A stretch of DNA of 8,188 bases from Deltaproteobacteria bacterium (GCA_019314185.1 JAFCZU010000125.1:1-8188), one strand, 5' to 3'; shown: positions 1 to 7,194, counted from the first letter of the stretch. The notes: a model not told the origin generated them from the letters alone. Made by a program: numbers and translations.

Positions 1-426
1 GGACTACCGCAGTCCACGCACATTTTGGGTCAAGAATAATAATGTTTCCTTACTTTTTTATCAGCGTCCCGCTTCCTGCCCGCCGAGTTACCAGAGAACT
101 TTGATCTGGAGCAATACATCATGCCGATCCGCTTGACGGATGCCACTGAAGACGGCGGTTTGTTCGGCATTCGATTTGGATAGGCGCAACGATTCTCATG
201 AAGGTTGGTCATGCCAACCTGCTGATTTTAGAGAATGGCCAGCTTAAACTGATTCTCATTGAGGCGTGACAACGGCAATTTTGGAGTCAAAATTATCCTT
301 CTCAAATGTTGAATGCTATCCTGTTTAAGACCTGCCTATCCATCAGCCACCCAAGGCCTGGTGGTTTTCTGTTGACCATAACCAGCTAATTTGGTATAGA
401 TTTTTGCATTCTGGGGAGTTTCGTGA
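1..426. other. Gene-free flank with decayed coding fragments
   Basis: No intact gene is visible here. Frame 1 reads two adjacent stops at 37-42, then stays open to a TAG at 181-183. The last 35 or so residues (for example PENFDLEQYIMPIRL) have a protein-like composition and could be the tail of a broken gene, but I recognise no family. A 23-codon frame at 198-269 (MKVGHANLLILENG...) has no clear ribosome binding site and runs into further stops in the same frame. Small inverted repeats lie at 1-15 (GGACT/AGTCC) and 202-220. The simplest reading is eroded mobile-element or gene debris beside the operon. Confidence 0.4.
202..220. repeat. Perfect 7-bp inverted repeat, 5-nt spacer
   Basis: AGGTTGG and CCAACCT flank the spacer TCATG, giving a 19-base imperfect palindrome. 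It could be a small hairpin or an operator-like site. It overlaps the start of a 23-codon frame of doubtful reality. No family assignment is possible, and a match this short can arise by chance. Confidence 0.25.
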
Positions 427-605
427 CATGGGCACAGTGAGGAAGAGCATCTTTGGCAATGGCTCGAAAATGAAGCGGGCCGTGCGTATTTTGGAGCGAT
501 ATGCGCTTTTTCGTACATTCTAATCTATTAGCAGAACCGGCACGCCATCTGGGAGTCTCTCCATGTGCCATTTCCAAGGCGGTCAAAAGAATAATGAAAG
601 AATAA
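427..605 (+). pseudogene. Remnant of a Y1/REP-type transposase C-terminus (probable)
   Basis: Frame 3 from 501 to the TAA at 603-605 ends in a helix-turn-helix-like stretch, LLAEPARHLGVSPCAISKAV, followed by KRIMKE. It resembles the 'aelarhLGvspsavSkavkRg' helix-turn-helix seen at the C-terminus of REP-associated and IS200-like Y1 transposases. Just upstream, frame 1 (427-527) reads HSEEEHLWQWLENEAGRAYF and then GAICAFSYIL. This could be the preceding part of the same protein shifted by one base, since such proteins often carry an 'aRaifcylav' segment there. In-frame stops and the frame change mean it cannot be a working gene. The family call is by pattern memory only; another helix-turn-helix protein would look the same. 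Confidence 0.4.
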
Positions 606-641
606 TTCAATGTGGGCTCTTTTTTTTTCAAAACTGTAAAA

Positions 642-665
642 CTGAAGGGCACCTTCCCTTGTCAG
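642..665 (+). other. Interrupted hairpin in upstream flank
   Basis: CTG/CAG and AAGGG/CCCTT arms form a stem with a 2-nt bulge and a 6-nt loop. A T-run lies just before it (617-628), not after it, so on the + strand it is not a standard terminator; on the opposite strand the stem would be followed by AGTTTT and, later, an A-run. It may be incidental or part of a leader for the radical SAM operon. A TATAAA sequence at 688-693 resembles a -10 box, but no -35 box sits at normal spacing (TTGTCA at 659-664 is 23 bases away), so I do not call a promoter. Confidence 0.2.
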
Positions 666-707
666 AAGTTAAGAATATGTTTTGGATTATAAAATACTCG
701 AGATAAG

Positions 708-738
708 CTTGGCAGCTTGGTACGCTGTCCAAGATTTT
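708..738 (+). promoter_or_regulatory. Leader hairpin followed by ATTTT, upstream of first radical SAM gene
   Basis: CTTGGCAGC (708-716) pairs with GCTGTCCAAG (724-733) through nine base pairs with one bulged T and a 7-nt loop. ATTTT follows directly at 734-738. This has the shape of a weak intrinsic terminator or attenuator, and it sits 33 bases before the preferred start codon at 767. It could end transcription arriving from the decayed flank, or tune expression of the operon. The short T-run makes strong termination unlikely. Confidence 0.4.
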
Positions 739-754
739 GGAGGGAACTATAAAC

Positions 755-762
755 GGAAGGAA
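755..762 (+). promoter_or_regulatory. Ribosome binding site deciding the TTG start at 767
   Basis: GGAAGGAA ends five bases before TTG 767. The other in-frame TTG at 737 lies at the foot of a hairpin and has no purine-rich sequence before it. A second strong Shine-Dalgarno-like GGAGGG (739-744) is correctly spaced for position 749, where the in-frame codon is ATA, possibly a mutated ATG. Confidence 0.45.
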
Positions 763-766
763 TGAT

Positions 767-1915
767 TTGAGACAAACCTTTCCAAATCTGGCGACTGTAC
801 TTCGGATAAATTCTTCACTCGGAATCGTGTTAGAAGGGTATGGCTTAAAAAAATCACAGCTTGGCGAATCAAGCCCACAGTCTCTGGAATATTACTTTGC
901 TGATTCCAGTACCTCCGCTATAATTGAACACAACTTTAAATGGGCTGCTGGAGAGCGTCTCCGTCCTATTTTTCAGTTTGCTTACATAATGCTACCTACA
1001 CCGTGCAACCAAGCTTGTAAAGGTTGCTTCATGGGCCAAGACAAAAAGAAACTCCCGCGGCGCTTAAAGGGGCCGTATTTTTCAATTGGGGAACTCTCGG
1101 AAATATTGTTGTTCCTGAAGAAGCATGGAGCAAAAGCTATTGTTTATGGCGGGGGTGGAGAACTTTTTGCATGGCAAGGAGCGTTTGATTTCATACAAAT
1201 GGTGCACAGCTTTGACCTAAAAATGGTTATTTTTACTAACGGAACCCTACTTTCTAAAGATGACGTCGTTCGTTTGAATGATCTGGGCGTTGTTCTTATC
1301 GTTTCCCTTCGTGACACGGTGGAAACATACCATAATTCTATTGTAGGCAGTCGCGGCTTTGTTGCTACACTTTCAACCGTCGAATATGCTCTTGCCGAAG
1401 GTATGCACCTTGACAATCGATTAGCCGTAGAAATCCCTGTAACAAAAGATAACGAGCGGCGCGTACTTGACGAGTTTCTTCCGGCGATGCGTTACTTAAA
1501 TATTGTTCCTATGATAGAAGAGTATATCCAGATATCGGTATCCGAAGAAGAAAGAGCCTTTTCCCACAATTTCAGACAAGCGAAGAGGTTTTTTGAAAAA
1601 GCGTGTGCACGCGATGCAGAGATAGGAATTCGATGGATGCCAGAATTGGGTACGCGTATGGTTGGGCAACCACGGTGTAGGAGGCCACTATATTCATTGG
1701 CGATTTTTCCTAGCAGGGACGTAATGGATTGTCCAAGCCACTCAATTTGTTATGGAAACTTAAAGCGGGATTCATTAGAAAAAATAGTATATTCCGACAC
1801 GTTTAAAAAAGCAATTTTGGAGTTCGAATTGTGCGCATGCTCCGTGTTCTATACAGATTCTAATTGGGAATTATATAATAAAACATTGCCGACTTACTTA
1901 GAAGCATTAAAATGA
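767..1915 (+). CDS. Radical SAM protein with SPASM-like C-terminus
   Basis: Member of the radical SAM superfamily, which uses a 4Fe-4S cluster and S-adenosylmethionine to generate a radical; the substrate is unknown. Numbered from TTG 767, the cluster motif CNQACKGC gives Cys80, Cys84 and Cys87. The SAM-binding glycine motif GGGGE is at 128-132, followed by IFTNGTLL near 155-162 and the strand VSLRD near 179-183. The C-terminal part has Cys304, Cys322, Cys328, Cys356 and Cys358 around 'RRPLYSLAIFPSRDVMDCPS' and 'YGNLKRDSLEKI', the layout of SPASM/twitch auxiliary-cluster domains, though the last CxC is not the standard spacing. It has about 382 residues, normal for a SPASM enzyme. An upstream TTG at 737 would add ten residues but lacks a ribosome binding site. 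It overlaps the next radical SAM gene by four bases, so the two are probably translationally coupled and work together. No precursor peptide gene is evident. Confidence 0.85.
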   Translation: MRQTFPNLATVLRINSSLGIVLEGYGLKKSQLGESSPQSLEYYFADSSTSAIIEHNFKWAAGERLRPIFQFAYIMLPTPCNQACKGCFMGQDKKKLPRRLKGPYFSIGELSEILLFLKKHGAKAIVYGGGGELFAWQGAFDFIQMVHSFDLKMVIFTNGTLLSKDDVVRLNDLGVVLIVSLRDTVETYHNSIVGSRGFVATLSTVEYALAEGMHLDNRLAVEIPVTKDNERRVLDEFLPAMRYLNIVPMIEEYIQISVSEEERAFSHNFRQAKRFFEKACARDAEIGIRWMPELGTRMVGQPRCRRPLYSLAIFPSRDVMDCPSHSICYGNLKRDSLEKIVYSDTFKKAILEFELCACSVFYTDSNWELYNKTLPTYLEALK

Positions 1916-3051
1916 CTCTCTGGTACCCCAATATACCAAAATGCATCTCTCTGAATAAAGATCTTCACAAGATCAACGTCGTTCAGTTTTGGGGTTTCTT
2001 CAGTGAGCAGGACCTAATTGAGAACGCTGGCGCTCTTTTGATGATGGATATTGATTTTGGGAGAAAGTGTTCTCTAAGGTGTCCCTCATGCTTCAGAAAA
2101 AGTAATCCTGTGGATGATGATAGCCACAGAGATCTTACTTATAAACAATTAATCAAGACAATAGATGCTGCACAAAGTATTGGTTTAAGGGAAATTAAGA
2201 TTTGCGGGGCAGGTGAGCCTTTAGAAAACCCCTTGCTTTTGCAGTTTGCTAAAGATTTGACACAGCGCGATATTGGGTTGTCGATCTTTACAAAAGCCCA
2301 TGTCCTTGGAGTCGACAAACACGTTGCCAAAGTATATGGAAGATACGGCATTACTAACGGCTCCAGCCTTTGTAAAGAATTCTTTCAACTGAAAACCAGT
2401 TTCTTGGTAAGCTTTCAATCAGCAAACCCTCAGACCCAAGATCGGCTTGTAGGTGGGGTATCAGGATATACTGCATCAAGAAACCGAGGCCTTGAATTTT
2501 TGGTTGAGGCTGGTTTTAATAAGACATCCCCTACACGTCTTGCTATTTGCGCTAATCCTATGCTACGTGCCAACTTCGGCGAACTTTTTGACATCTACGT
2601 TTACGCGCGTGAGCGGAACATCCTTCCTGTTAACGCCGCGCTAATGATTAGTGGCAAACAGATTGACATTCACTTTCTTCGCAATAATGACGTTTCTGCT
2701 AAAGAAAAGGAAAGACTATTTCTACAAATTTATGAGTACAATTTACGACATGGCTTCCACACCCAAGAGCAACTCATGAGAGAAGGAATTTCTTGCATGC
2801 CTGGTATTCATCCTTGCAATCAGATTGCCGCGGGACTTTATTTAACCTGTAACGGTAATATTGTAAGATGCCCAGGCGATTATGGAACACCTCTTGGAAA
2901 TGTTAAAGATAGAAGTGTTGTCGAGATATGGGAGGAACACAAGGATTGGGCTTTTAAGGGAAAGTTCAATTGTCATTGCCCTTTCAAAGAGGGCGCGACA
3001 CTTCCCACAGGCCTTTATGATCGGGTTCAGTCCCGATTATTAAACAGTTAG
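1912..3051 (+). CDS. Second radical SAM protein with SPASM-like C-terminus
   Basis: A distinct radical SAM enzyme of 379 residues, not a recent copy of its neighbour. The cluster motif is CSLRCPSC (Cys53, Cys57, Cys60), preceded by the hydrophobic strand ALLMMDIDFG. The SAM-binding motif is GAGEP at 99-103, and the strand FLVSFQSA lies near 164-171. The C-terminus carries Cys295, Cys302, Cys313, Cys320, Cys354 and Cys356, with TCNGNIVRCPGDYG and then PLGNVKDRSVVEIWEEH, a typical SPASM-like arrangement for one or two auxiliary clusters. The start ATG overlaps the previous stop (ATGA), which argues for coupled translation and possibly a two-enzyme pathway or complex. The product is unknown: the family covers peptide modification, cofactor maturation and small-molecule chemistry. 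The next gene follows after 31 bases without a terminator. Confidence 0.87.
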   Translation: MTLWYPNIPKCISLNKDLHKINVVQFWGFFSEQDLIENAGALLMMDIDFGRKCSLRCPSCFRKSNPVDDDSHRDLTYKQLIKTIDAAQSIGLREIKICGAGEPLENPLLLQFAKDLTQRDIGLSIFTKAHVLGVDKHVAKVYGRYGITNGSSLCKEFFQLKTSFLVSFQSANPQTQDRLVGGVSGYTASRNRGLEFLVEAGFNKTSPTRLAICANPMLRANFGELFDIYVYARERNILPVNAALMISGKQIDIHFLRNNDVSAKEKERLFLQIYEYNLRHGFHTQEQLMREGISCMPGIHPCNQIAAGLYLTCNGNIVRCPGDYGTPLGNVKDRSVVEIWEEHKDWAFKGKFNCHCPFKEGATLPTGLYDRVQSRLLNS

Positions 3052-3082
3052 TCCACGAGCTAATTAATAAGGGAGAAGATCA

Positions 3083-4201
3083 ATGAGAACGAAAACAATT
3101 CTGATTGGGCTATTTGTTATAGTGACTGTTTCTCTGTATGGGTGCGCTAAGCAGGAGACACAGGAGATAAAAATTGGCGCCATTCTCCCGTTAACGGGTG
3201 ATATTGCGTCTTACGGGAAGAGGGCACAAAAGGGAATTGAAATAGCTCTTGAGGAAATCAACGGTTCTGTGCAGTACCATATGAAAATCGCTGTCGACTT
3301 CCAAGATGGAAGGGGTAATGCGAAAGAATCCGTGACTCTCATGAAAAAATTTTGCTCAATCAACAAGTATCCCGTAGTGATTGGCGCAGCCGCAAGCTCG
3401 GTTAGTTTGGCGATGGTTCCAATAGCTAATCAATATAAAATATTACAGATTTCTCCGATATCTTCGTCGCCTGCATTGACAACTAAAGGAGGAAAATATT
3501 TTTTCCGGGTCTGTCCTTCCGATGCATTTCAGGCTGTTATCTTGGCTGAGTGGATGAGAGAACTGAAGATAGAATCTGTTGGAATTCTTTTTGTTAATAA
3601 TAGTTGGGGCATTAGCTTACAAGACAGATTTGTCGAGGAGTTCAAAGCAAGAGGTGGTAAGATAGCGACCGTAGAAAGCTGCAAGGATGGAGACCGTGAT
3701 TTCAGGACTCAATTATCCAAAATCATTGCTTCGGAGCCCGATGCACTATATAGCCCAACTTACGGCAAAGAAGGTGGAATTATTCTAAAGCAAACCAAGG
3801 AATTGGGGTTCAAAAAGAAGATATTTGGTTCAGATGTTTGGAGTTCCCCTGAATTGTTGACGAGTGCAGGTGATGCTGCCAACGGAGTCTTTCTGGTCAA
3901 GCCTGCTGAATATAAAGGCGATGCATACCAGGCATTCAGAGATAAGTATTTTGCCAAATACAACGAGGAACCAGACGTTTATGCAGCCTATTCGTATGAT
4001 GTAAGTATGATTTTAGCACGGGCTTTTGCTGCCGGAAAAACTGCTGGACCAGAATTGTGCGAATACCTTCTGACAATGCCTGCCTATGACGGCGTAACCG
4101 GTGTGACGCAGTTCGACGATAATGGCGATTGCAACACGAAGGCATTTATTCGACAACAAATCCAAGACAACAAATATATCGAAATTGCTATGCATCAATA
4201 G
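3083..4201 (+). CDS. ABC transporter ligand-binding lipoprotein, LivJ/HAAT type
   Basis: Extracytoplasmic receptor of the branched-chain amino acid/amide uptake class (Peripla_BP_6-like), 372 residues. A signal peptide with hydrophobic core ILIGLFVIVTVSL ends in the lipobox LYGC, with Cys21 as the lipidated residue, so the mature protein is probably membrane-anchored. The receptor fold opens with IKIGAILPLTGDIASYGK (29-46). Family ligand-pocket positions are visible at ASS (104-106), ISPISSS (123-129), TYG (226-228) and SD (250-251), and EEPDVYAAYSYDVSMIL is the usual C-lobe signature. Ligands in this family include leucine, other amino acids, amides and urea, so the name gives the class, not the substrate. 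GGGAG at 3071-3075 is well spaced for the ATG. It follows the radical SAM pair by 31 bases, so probably one transcript; the likely partner permease lies far downstream at 7195. Confidence 0.9.
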   Translation: MRTKTILIGLFVIVTVSLYGCAKQETQEIKIGAILPLTGDIASYGKRAQKGIEIALEEINGSVQYHMKIAVDFQDGRGNAKESVTLMKKFCSINKYPVVIGAAASSVSLAMVPIANQYKILQISPISSSPALTTKGGKYFFRVCPSDAFQAVILAEWMRELKIESVGILFVNNSWGISLQDRFVEEFKARGGKIATVESCKDGDRDFRTQLSKIIASEPDALYSPTYGKEGGIILKQTKELGFKKKIFGSDVWSSPELLTSAGDAANGVFLVKPAEYKGDAYQAFRDKYFAKYNEEPDVYAAYSYDVSMILARAFAAGKTAGPELCEYLLTMPAYDGVTGVTQFDDNGDCNTKAFIRQQIQDNKYIEIAMHQ

Positions 4202-4258
4202 TTCAGTTTCAAATATTAACTATCGTAATATCGTGTATTTTCAGGCAGGATAGATTAA

Positions 4259-5743
4259 ATGAACGATATGGAGCTATTGTCAGCGTGGAAAGAGTTTAGG
4301 GCAAGTTTTGGACTATGGTTCACTTTGTGTGGCGGCATACCCACTTTTATTTGGCTTATTCGTAAATGGCGGGTAGAAAGAACGGCTAAAATTACGTGCT
4401 ATATTCTCCTTGCTATAATATTAATTGGTCTATTGGCGATGGCTTTTGATCAAAAGTGCTATACTTGGCTCTGCAATGTACCAGCTGTTTTTTGGAATTT
4501 CTATTTCGTGTCTCATCTCCTTTTAACAGTAGGGATCCTTGCTTTTATTGGTGGGATGCTAGTTTATTGCTCGATTCTGCATTTTATAATGGGCAGAAAT
4601 TCAGTTTGTATTCGTTCTATGCTCTATGAGAAGGGACTCGATCTAATATCAGGTCACCGAAGGTTCAAGATTATCCAAGGATTCAAAGAGTACTGTAATA
4701 GCTGTGAACAATTACTCCTGCGTGCTGCAAAAGACGTTGGAAAACAAGATAACGTAGAGATGCATACTGTACAGACCCCAGCAAAGTCGGCTACACTTAG
4801 CGATGAAGACAAGAAAGCCTATCAAAATTATATGGCTACAACCAACCGAATACTTCTGACACATGATTGGGGATACAACCGCCTTGTATACCTTCCCCCG
4901 TCTGAGGAAGATTTCGGAGATGCGTTTGCTCGGTCATATGAGTTTATAAGGACATTGCTGTATGAGTATTTTTTCGGCTTTGACAAGAACTCAGAGAAGC
5001 ATAAGCCAGAATCTGTTATCACTCCCCCAAAAAAGTACTATCCGAATGGTGCGGCGCAATATGCTAAGCAAAATAGGCCCGATGAGAGCGGTCCTATCAA
5101 CCTCGAAGGCATCAGAATAGGCTATACAGCAAAAATGGATGGATTGCTCGATGTTGTATCGCGACTTGATCTGCATATTCCACCTAGTCATGAATTTAGC
5201 ATTGCTTTCTCGCAGGTACCTTCCTCTCAGGCCAGCAACGATAGGAAGCATGAAACACAAAGAGCTGACCGTAAAAATAGTGAGAGTATAGGAAACAACT
5301 TTATCGGCTGTATCCGTGTTTTTGAATACCAAAAAAGAAATTCGGTTGCCAGCAAGAACATTACGGGAGTACGAACACAGCTTATTGCCTTATTAGAGGA
5401 AGAATGGGGCAATATCGAAAAAGAGAAGTCGCAAGTATTATGTGCACTATTAATTAACAGCTTGCCTTTAAAGCCTTTTTTTGAGAAAGGATGGGGCCCA
5501 CAAGAAATCGCTTTTAAGTGGATAGAACTTGAATTGGATGATAGGATATTCATGCAACTGTGTAAAGCATCGGCTAAGGCTATTGCTGCTGGTGTTCGAG
5601 AAACAAATAAAAGCGTTGACTGGAAAAGACTTTTTGAGAAAGCGAAGGAAAGTATACAGCGCAACTTGAGTGTTTCTGTGAACGTAAAGACTGATGACAT
5701 CGAAGTCGATGATAAGGGTAATATCGTGTTGCCGGGTTCATAA
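4259..5743 (+). CDS. Three-helix membrane protein with YCxxC/TVQTP cytosolic domain, unknown function
   Basis: I do not recognise a named family. The 494 residues start with three likely membrane helices (about 19-36, 45-63 and 85-111). The positive loop RKWRVERTAK between the first two and RNSVCIRS after the third place the remaining 380 residues in the cytosol. The outer loop has Cys67 and Cys72. The cytosolic part has FKEYCNSC (142-149), TVQTP (170-174), YNRLV (206-210), IRI (285-287), LDLHI (303-307) and SIAF (314-317). All recur in the same order in the protein encoded at 6166-7194, so the two are diverged paralogues. The layout recalls non-catalytic PLD-like domains (no HxK motif), which is inference. 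A helical C-terminal extension (about 370-470) has no counterpart in the paralogue. AGGCAGGA at 4243-4250 supports the ATG. The gene's last codons and stop overlap a remnant of a LivJ-like gene, so the C-terminus may be rearranged. Confidence 0.75.
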   Translation: MNDMELLSAWKEFRASFGLWFTLCGGIPTFIWLIRKWRVERTAKITCYILLAIILIGLLAMAFDQKCYTWLCNVPAVFWNFYFVSHLLLTVGILAFIGGMLVYCSILHFIMGRNSVCIRSMLYEKGLDLISGHRRFKIIQGFKEYCNSCEQLLLRAAKDVGKQDNVEMHTVQTPAKSATLSDEDKKAYQNYMATTNRILLTHDWGYNRLVYLPPSEEDFGDAFARSYEFIRTLLYEYFFGFDKNSEKHKPESVITPPKKYYPNGAAQYAKQNRPDESGPINLEGIRIGYTAKMDGLLDVVSRLDLHIPPSHEFSIAFSQVPSSQASNDRKHETQRADRKNSESIGNNFIGCIRVFEYQKRNSVASKNITGVRTQLIALLEEEWGNIEKEKSQVLCALLINSLPLKPFFEKGWGPQEIAFKWIELELDDRIFMQLCKASAKAIAAGVRETNKSVDWKRLFEKAKESIQRNLSVSVNVKTDDIEVDDKGNIVLPGS

Positions 5744-5804
5744 CTCCTCGCCCGATGCTTATGCAGTCTACTTGTATGACATCATTATGATCTTGAAAGG
5801 AACC
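5736..5804 (+). pseudogene. Remnant of a second LivJ-like binding protein gene
   Basis: Frame 3 here reads VHNSSPDAYAVYLYDIIMIL, which lines up without gaps with residues 292-311 of the lipoprotein encoded at 3083-4201 (KYNEEPDVYAAYSYDVSMIL), 11 identities in 20. The DNA agrees at 33 of 48 bases over 5748-5795 against 3968-4015, with many differences at third codon positions. That is what an old protein-coding divergence would leave, rather than a recent copy. The match stops after about 5795 and no upstream part of the gene is seen. It starts at or before the stop codon of the membrane protein gene (5741-5743), which uses another frame. I read it as the scar of a lost LivJ paralogue. Confidence 0.6.
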
Positions 5805-6165
5805 TTATGTTGGCGGTATTGGCCACTGGCCCACAAATATGTGACTATTCTTTTTACATGCGGACTAATATCTACTGAAACGTGCGTGGCAAACTGTTCA
5901 TGAGCGGACCACGGAATAGCTGAGCACACCCAGAATGAAGATGCTCGCGAGAATACGAACTATGCGAAGCTATCACAAGAATAACCGTATATTGTACAGT
6001 GATTTCTATGATACTGGTGGGAAGCTCGGCTGAGGTTACCCATTGAATTATGTGGTTACTTACATAGCATCTGATGTTTTGACTTCTTCAAAAACGTTTC
6101 GAGGAATCAGGAGCCCCTGTAAAGCCAATTCACAGGTATTGTTTAACATGAGATGAGATTAGTCC
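5805..6165 (+). other. Gene-free spacer before the second membrane protein
   Basis: About 360 bases without a convincing gene. A 32-codon frame at 5935-6033 (MKMLARIRTMRSYHKNN...) has no Shine-Dalgarno sequence and matches nothing I know; its frame stays open past the TGA to about 6150, which hints at more decayed coding sequence. CCTGT/ACAGG arms at 6116-6136 could form a weak 5-bp hairpin. TTGACT at 6079-6084 resembles a -35 box, but no good -10 box follows at 16-18 bases, so no promoter is claimed. The spacer breaks the otherwise tight gene order, so the last two genes may have their own promoter. Confidence 0.4.
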
Positions 6166-7194
6166 ATGAACAAACGTAATCTTAATATATTAGTTGGTAT
6201 ATTGGCGATTGTTGAGATCATTCTAACCATCGGGAACGCCATGTGGCAAGATCCAATGTATACTGGGTCTTCTATTTTGGTGCTTTTTTTGATTCTTGGC
6301 TCTTTTGTTTTTTCCAGATCGAATCGCTCTATCGTTCGTGATCTTATCAGCATGCCCGATTCAGTGTTCAACAACAATATCGTTGAGGTTGAAAACGATT
6401 TTTTATCGAAGGTAGCAGCTTTCTTGGAAAGCAAAGAGGTCATTAATGAGCAGAAATCTAACTTTTTGGCAAGGCTCGATAGATTCCGACACCGCGACAG
6501 GGCAGACTCCGTAGACTTCTCCGATAATTTTTCTCAGTACTGTATTAAGTGTGCCAAAATGCTCAAATATTCAGGTGATGATATTTGTACTGTCCAAACT
6601 CCACATGATGTCGAAGGTGATCACGAAACCGCTTTTGAACATTATATAAATAAAACTGTCGAGAAGATATTGGAACAGAACAGTGATGGTAGTTCTGTAA
6701 TTAATTTATACAAGCGTTTAGTTATAGTAGACTCGGCCAAGGTTAATGTTGAAATCAAGAAAGTCAGGCTATTCCTTGAAAGACTTTTCGAACGGGGGAA
6801 TCAGAATGAACCCCACCCGTCTTATAATAATATAAGAATTTGTATTGTTCACAGAATGTTTGCTTCACAATTGTTCTATTCAAATCTGGACGTTCATATA
6901 ACATCACCCTATAATTATTCACTAGCTTTTCAAATGCCTGAACAGAATGGTGCTTTTAAGTGGTCTTCTAGTGTTCACATAAACCCAAAAGATGTTGTTC
7001 AGGAAGTTTATGCAAATACAAATACATTAAAATCTGCCTTCAATATCTTATGGAACAAAGGAGCGGGAGAGCAGGGAGAATTCGATTTTACGTCTGTTTA
7101 CAATCACCAAAATTCTGACCGTAAAGATGAGCAACAAAAACTATTAACTGACATTACAGCCAAGATGATAGAAATAGTAAATAGATACCCATAA
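6166..7194 (+). CDS. Two-helix membrane protein with YCxxC/TVQTP cytosolic domain, unknown function
   Basis: Paralogue of the membrane protein at 4259-5743, 342 residues, no named family recognised. Two membrane helices (about 8-26 and 35-50) flank a short outer loop. The basic residues after them (RSNRSIVR) put the rest in the cytosol. A predicted helical linker (about 68-115) leads to FSQYCIKC (122-129), TVQTP (142-146), LYKRLVIVD (181-189), IRI (223-225), LDVHI (241-245) and SLAF (252-255), and it ends with AFNILWN (291-297) before a polar tail. Between IRI and SLAF it aligns with the paralogue over 33 residues without gaps, 12 identical. The pattern 'RLVIVD ... iri ... aF ... F..LW' resembles degenerate PLD-like sensor or regulatory domains; no HKD catalytic motif is present. 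The ATG has only a weak purine-rich GATGAGA upstream. Its stop directly abuts the permease start, so the two are probably translationally coupled. Confidence 0.78.
   Translation: MNKRNLNILVGILAIVEIILTIGNAMWQDPMYTGSSILVLFLILGSFVFSRSNRSIVRDLISMPDSVFNNNIVEVENDFLSKVAAFLESKEVINEQKSNFLARLDRFRHRDRADSVDFSDNFSQYCIKCAKMLKYSGDDICTVQTPHDVEGDHETAFEHYINKTVEKILEQNSDGSSVINLYKRLVIVDSAKVNVEIKKVRLFLERLFERGNQNEPHPSYNNIRICIVHRMFASQLFYSNLDVHITSPYNYSLAFQMPEQNGAFKWSSSVHINPKDVVQEVYANTNTLKSAFNILWNKGAGEQGEFDFTSVYNHQNSDRKDEQQKLLTDITAKMIEIVNRYP

Noticed and set aside
191..260. Direct repeat GATTCTCAT at 191-199 and 251-259, considered as a Fur-like or other operator pair
   Set aside because: Only nine bases match, neither copy forms a recognised operator, and there is no adjacent intact gene.
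198..269. Possible small peptide gene that could be a radical SAM substrate
   Set aside because: It has no Shine-Dalgarno sequence and no Cys or other typical core residues, sits 500 bases from the enzymes and runs into decayed sequence.
629..643. Short tandem AAAACTG repeat
   Set aside because: Two copies in an A/T-rich stretch; no CRISPR, origin or binding-site pattern.
386..652. 88-codon - strand open frame in the left flank
   Set aside because: The opposite strand carries the helix-turn-helix remnant; the - strand translation has no recognisable motif or start signal.
4991..5332. 113-codon open frame on the - strand
   Set aside because: Antisense shadow of the same membrane protein gene, whose + strand motifs are conserved in its paralogue.
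5227..5700. 157-codon open frame on the - strand
   Set aside because: It lies wholly inside the membrane protein gene, is rich in Ser, Phe and Leu as expected of a complement shadow, and shows no domain or ribosome binding site.
5694..5903. 69-codon + strand open frame after the first membrane protein
   Set aside because: Only residues matching LivJ (5736-5795) look like coding sequence. The remainder is compositionally odd and the start has no ribosome binding site, so it is recorded as a remnant, not a gene.
4259..7194. Membrane proteins as active PLD/HKD nucleases or lipases
   Set aside because: Neither protein has the HxKxxxxD motif; any PLD-like fold would be non-catalytic.
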